The position numbers were made by a program, and so were the translations under genes. The notes under the pieces were generated by a model, which saw only the letters and a program-made list of their open reading frames with translations, searched no databases and was not told the DNA's origin. From Dehalococcoidia bacterium (GTDB taxonomy: Bacteria; Chloroflexota; Dehalococcoidia; UBA6926), in the NCBI GenBank assembly GCA_029941095.1, contig JAPYRO010000038.1:1-9181 (forward strand): 9,181 bases of DNA, in the 5' to 3' direction. Below, piece by piece: positions 6,512-9,181 of the stretch (position 1 is its first letter; every line of letters begins with the position of its first letter).

Positions 6512-7480
6512 CTACTTCGTAAACTCGGTATTCACTACTTCCTCATAACTTCTTGCTGAATCTATCAGGCCTTTAGATAAAAGCCAATCGTTTGATCTTT
6601 TGATTTCGGCTTCTGTTGGAACATCTCCCACTGGGAAAGGCGGCATTCGGAATGATTCCTGTAACACCTCGGGAAGTCTTGCTTTCTCCGATAAAAGATG
6701 TTCGTAATTTGAGGGGTTGCTATTTATGTTACTAATTGATGTATCGTGAATTTCGACAATTAACTGAACTAAGCGCGGATGGTCGTCTATGAAATCTTTT
6801 TTGAACTCTAGAACGCTGAGCCCTAATCTACTATTTTGATCGTCCATGATGATGGTTCCACCAAATTTAACCGCGAGTGTAGTCAAGGGTTCCGGTAGAA
6901 TCGCAGTTTCCAATTGACCGGCGGATAGTAGCTCGAATCTAGTTGGTATACTCGCGATTTCTACTTTGACGATATCGCTCCTATTGATTCCAGCCTCATC
7001 AAGATACATATCGAGGTGGTACTCAATTAAAGAGTTTGACGATATCCCGACCTCTTTCCCTTTGAGATCTGCCGGTGACTTTACGTCGCTATTTTTGCCA
7101 GCGATCAAAGCGATCATACCTTTCTCGTCATTTGCGCGATATGTCGTCTTAACTATTTGAACTAAATGCTCGTCGTTGTTGAGCAATCCCGTTGCAATTA
7201 AATCTGCTAGTTGTCCATCGATCGCCCCTGCTTGAAGTGCGACGTTTCGCTCAGCGGCGCTAGCGAATGTTTCTAATTGGACGTTCAAGCCATTTTCTTC
7301 GAAAAGGCCGTCAGCTTCTGCTGCGTAAAATGGCACGCTATCGATAATTGGTAGCAACCCAATTCTGATAGGCTGATTATAATCTACAGGATCTTCAAAA
7401 AGCGAACATCCAACTAAAGAAATGGGTAATATTAAAACCGTTAATAGAGGTAGTAGTAAACGACTAATTTCTTTCTTCAA
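6512..7480 (-). CDS. NMT1/SsuA-like ABC substrate-binding lipoprotein
   Basis: A 322-residue solute-binding lipoprotein of the NMT1/THI5-like (SsuA/ThiY) fold. From TTG7480 the protein begins MKKEISRLLLPLLTVLILPI and reaches a lipobox LVGC with Cys25, a textbook lipoprotein signal. The mature part has IRIGLLPIIDSVPFYAAEADGL (38-59), then the NVALQAGAIDGQLADLIATGLL block (79-100), DLKGKEVGISSNS (138-150) and AILPEPLTTLA (193-203), all family landmarks. A longer frame from TTG7534 would add 18 polar residues, overlap the ubiX-like gene by 32 nt and bury the signal peptide. GGAGGAG at 7485-7491 sits 4 nt before TTG7480 and settles the start. Relatives bind thiamine pyrimidine, riboflavin, alkanesulfonates, taurine or aromatics. 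The ligand here is unknown, but co-transcription with quinone genes favours an aromatic or flavin compound. Confidence 0.92.
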   Translation of the reverse strand: MKKEISRLLLPLLTVLILPISLVGCSLFEDPVDYNQPIRIGLLPIIDSVPFYAAEADGLFEENGLNVQLETFASAAERNVALQAGAIDGQLADLIATGLLNNDEHLVQIVKTTYRANDEKGMIALIAGKNSDVKSPADLKGKEVGISSNSLIEYHLDMYLDEAGINRSDIVKVEIASIPTRFELLSAGQLETAILPEPLTTLAVKFGGTIIMDDQNSRLGLSVLEFKKDFIDDHPRLVQLIVEIHDTSISNINSNPSNYEHLLSEKARLPEVLQESFRMPPFPVGDVPTEAEIKRSNDWLLSKGLIDSARSYEEVVNTEFTK

Positions 7481-7484
7481 TTTG

Positions 7485-7491
7485 CTCCTCC
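7485..7491 (-). promoter_or_regulatory. Strong Shine-Dalgarno that fixes the TTG start of the binding protein
   Basis: On the minus strand GGAGGAG precedes TTG7480 by 4 nt (6 nt counted from GGAGG). It lies inside the 22-nt gap after the ubiX-like stop, and no comparable site precedes the upstream TTG at 7534. Confidence 0.8.
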
Positions 7492-7502
7492 AATAAATTC
7501 TA

Positions 7503-8099
7503 TTATGCTTCGTCGGCACCTTGTTGGTATTCAAATTGTCCTGAAAGTAGATCTTCCTGAGATACGAACGATGTTATTGCTTTTCTCGCCAGGTAGTCAG
7601 TAATATCATCAATGGTTTTAGGTTCAAGATAGAAGGCAGGGGCGGGGACTTGTACTGTCACTCCGAGTTCTGCAAGAGTCTGCAAATTTTTTAAGTGTAT
7701 GACAGATAATGGTGTTTCCCGAGCCATTATGGTAAGTGGTCTTCCTTCTTTGATGGTAACATCTGCAGCTCTTCTAATAAGGTTATCTGACAAACCGTGT
7801 GAGATCGATGCTGCTGTAGACATACTGCAAGGGACTATAATCATTCCCTTTACATTATGGGTACCGCTGGCGATGGGAGCTCCTATTTGGTTGATAGCGT
7901 ACTGAGTGAAATTTGGGTTCTGGTTCCATTCGTTAATCGCTTCTGAAATAGGCTCTTTCATTTCCTGCATCCATACTTGCTTTGCTGCGTTAGAACAAAC
8001 CATGTCGACGCTAAGCCCATTATTTAAAAGCAAATCAATTACCTTTTTTGAGATTACTACTCCACTACCGCCAGTTATTCCCACTATGATTGATGCCAT
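7503..8099 (-). CDS. UbiX/MqnM-like flavin prenyltransferase
   Basis: A 198-residue flavoprotein-fold enzyme of the UbiX/Pad1 family, which joins dimethylallyl phosphate to FMN to make the prenyl-FMN cofactor of UbiD decarboxylases. Visible landmarks are GITGGSG (7-13, FMN phosphate loop), SNAAKQV (36-42), PIASGTHNVKGMIIVPCSMST (75-95), SDNLIRRAADVTIKEGRPL (104-122), ARETPL (126-131) and PAPAFYLEPKTIDD (152-165). The last contains the Tyr that, with a later Arg, contacts the prenyl phosphate in characterised enzymes. Length and start match the family. A GGAG lies 8 nt before the ATG. It sits 22 nt after the UbiA-like gene and downstream of a UbiD, the enzyme that uses its product, so the assignment is well supported. 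Whether the quinone is menaquinone (MqnM) or ubiquinone (UbiX) is not decided by this protein. Confidence 0.95.
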   Translation of the reverse strand: MASIIVGITGGSGVVISKKVIDLLLNNGLSVDMVCSNAAKQVWMQEMKEPISEAINEWNQNPNFTQYAINQIGAPIASGTHNVKGMIIVPCSMSTAASISHGLSDNLIRRAADVTIKEGRPLTIMARETPLSVIHLKNLQTLAELGVTVQVPAPAFYLEPKTIDDITDYLARKAITSFVSQEDLLSGQFEYQQGADEA

Positions 8100-8121
8100 G
8101 ATTGCGTCTCCGTTTGTGCAG

Positions 8122-9012
8122 TTAATTTAGCAGAATAGCAGCAGCAGTGAAAGCGAATACTGTTAGAGCAATGTACCCATTTACCTTAAAGAAAGCTAAC
8201 GTCACCCTCGTTAGATCATTAGCTGTCACTAAACTATGCTCGTAGACAAGTAGTAATGATGCTATTGCCACTCCTACAAAGTATATCAGAGATAAACCGT
8301 GAATCCATCCTACAATCAGTAAAGTTACCACAGTTACTACGTGCATTATTTTTGCCAATGTTAGTGATACGCTATTACCCCACCTTGCAGGTACGGATTT
8401 AAGATCATTTTGTATGTCAAATTCTCTATCCATGCACTGATAAATTAGATCAAAGCCGGCAATCCAGGAAGACACTGATATGCACAATATGATCGACTCA
8501 ATTGTTATCGTATTTGATACTGCGATCCACCCTCCAACCGGAGCGATCCCGTCAGATAAGCCTAACCAAAAGTGGCTTAGCCATGTGAAACGCTTTGAGT
8601 ATGAATATAAAACGATGACCAAAGCGGCTATCGGCGATAGAGCGAACGCTAAACTGTTAAGCATAAACGCTGAAAACATAAATATGCTTAGGCTTACTGC
8701 ACACATTATAATCATATCGGAGGGTTTCATTAGGTCTGCTGGGAGGGCTCTCGCAGCGGTTCGTGGGTTTTTTGCATCTATGTCTTTATCAATATATCTG
8801 TTGGCACCCATAGCTAATGTTCGTGCAGCAACCATTGCTACTGTGATCCAGAAAATCTTATCTAAATTTGGTAACCCGTCGGCGGCCATCATCATTCCTA
8901 GGTACGCAAAAGGGAGCGCAAAAACAGAGTGTTCAAATCTGATAGAGTCTAAAAGTACTCCTATTTTCCCCATGCGGGACCAAGGTTTGTCTAATTTGGC
9001 TTGATTGCTCAT
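8122..9012 (-). CDS. UbiA/MqnP-like aromatic prenyltransferase
   Basis: A 296-residue integral-membrane prenyltransferase that attaches a polyprenyl chain to an aromatic acid, either 4-hydroxybenzoate or a dihydroxynaphthoate. The first Asp-rich motif is NRYIDKDID (71-79; Asn71, Asp75, Asp79), followed by AKNPRTAARALP (80-91). The second is YQCMDREFD (191-199; Tyr191, Asp195, Asp199), followed by LKSVPARWG (204-212). Both bind Mg-diphosphate and are intact. Several hydrophobic segments lie between and after them, as in the family. The NPRT and SVPARWG versions are common to both UbiA and the futalosine-pathway MqnP group. Its ATG overlaps the UbiD stop by four bases (ATGA, 9009-9012), implying coupled translation. 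The large open frame on the opposite strand (8480-9004) is an antisense shadow. Confidence 0.94.
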   Translation of the reverse strand: MSNQAKLDKPWSRMGKIGVLLDSIRFEHSVFALPFAYLGMMMAADGLPNLDKIFWITVAMVAARTLAMGANRYIDKDIDAKNPRTAARALPADLMKPSDMIIMCAVSLSIFMFSAFMLNSLAFALSPIAALVIVLYSYSKRFTWLSHFWLGLSDGIAPVGGWIAVSNTITIESIILCISVSSWIAGFDLIYQCMDREFDIQNDLKSVPARWGNSVSLTLAKIMHVVTVVTLLIVGWIHGLSLIYFVGVAIASLLLVYEHSLVTANDLTRVTLAFFKVNGYIALTVFAFTAAAILLN

Positions 9013-9181
9013 CGTATACCGTAGTCATCCCATTTTTTTGATACTGTATCTATTGTCGCTTGGTCCATAGCAATATCTGGCATCCACATTCTAGTACCCA
9101 TCTCCGACGGATTATTTTTTCGGGTAGCATCTATTCCCATTTTGCTGCCTATATGACTTGTCGGAGAGGACACATCTAGAT
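9009..9181 (-). CDS. UbiD/MqnL-like decarboxylase, C-terminal end (partial)
   Basis: The last 56 residues of a UbiD-family decarboxylase; the gene enters from the right edge and ends at TGA 9009-9011. The segment LDVSSPTSHIGSKMGIDATR is a near-copy of the UbiD C-terminal signature (L-D-x-x-S-P-x-S-x-x-G-S-K-M-G-x-D-A-T). It is followed by a Met- and Asp-rich tail ending KKWDDYGIR, where relatives have a W-x-E-Y-G-like end. UbiD uses prenyl-FMN made by UbiX to remove the ring carboxylate after prenylation. The 4-nt ATGA overlap with the UbiA-like gene and the nearby ubiX-like gene complete a prenylation, decarboxylation and cofactor module. The catalytic Glu/Arg/Glu region lies outside the window. 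Confidence 0.92.
   Translation of the reverse strand, partial: LDVSSPTSHIGSKMGIDATRKNNPSEMGTRMWMPDIAMDQATIDTVSKKWDDYGIR

Noticed and set aside
7481..7502. FMN riboswitch ahead of the importer genes, which would support riboflavin transport
   Set aside because: Only 22 nt separate the ubiX-like stop from the binding-protein start, far too little for this riboswitch; any leader must lie beyond the right edge.
7503..7534. Overlap of the ubiX-like and binding-protein genes
   Set aside because: It disappears once the binding protein is started at TTG7480, which has a strong ribosome-binding site and a proper signal peptide.
8480..9004. A 174-codon open frame on the plus strand
   Set aside because: It lies wholly antisense to the UbiA-like gene, has no recognisable domain and only mirrors the hydrophobic codon pattern of the real gene.

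Overview
The window looks like bacterial chromosome. It has a moderately AT-rich composition, a CCA-encoding tRNA, lipoprotein signal peptides and ABC importers of purely bacterial type. The UbiD/UbiA/UbiX quinone set next to a thiamine/riboflavin-precursor-type ABC importer, and the orphan dipeptide-type permease pair, would fit an uncultured marine Chloroflexota (SAR202/Dehalococcoidia-like). That placement is an impression from gene content and style, not a demonstrated assignment.

Plus strand, 1-4891. The last 20 codons of an unrecognised protein (1-63) are followed after 16 nt by an alpha/beta hydrolase. Its reading frame has no ATG, GTG or TTG start ahead of the catalytic core; it appears to start at an ATT (80) behind a Shine-Dalgarno-like sequence. 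Next come a near-consensus promoter (981-1009) and a tRNA-Glu(UUC) with an unusual C at position 33, then a GNAT acetyltransferase of the phosphinothricin/methionine-sulfone type. A second promoter candidate (1780-1808), a terminator-like hairpin (1816-1843) and an oligopeptide/dipeptide-type permease pair (DppB-like and DppC-like) follow. No ATPase or binding protein accompanies this pair. The plus-strand block ends with a TolB-like beta-propeller lipoprotein.

Minus strand, 9181 down to 4988. This is one compact co-oriented block: the UbiD C-terminus (cut by the window end), a UbiA-type prenyltransferase, a UbiX-type flavin prenyltransferase, an NMT1/SsuA-like binding lipoprotein, an ATPase and a TauC/SsuC-like permease. 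The gaps are 22 nt or less, or 4-nt ATGA overlaps. The UbiD-UbiA-UbiX trio is the prenylation and decarboxylation module of quinone synthesis: menaquinone by the futalosine route (MqnL, MqnP, MqnM) or ubiquinone. A complete small-molecule importer in the same apparent operon suggests import of a ring precursor, or of flavin needed to make the prenyl-FMN cofactor. That link is the most interesting hypothesis here. The promoter of this block lies beyond the right edge.

The plus and minus blocks converge at 4892-4987, where I see no convincing terminator. No stretch longer than 300 bases lacks a gene; the largest gap (1687-1883) carries the promoter and hairpin noted above. I saw no CRISPR, insertion sequence, integrase or phage gene.
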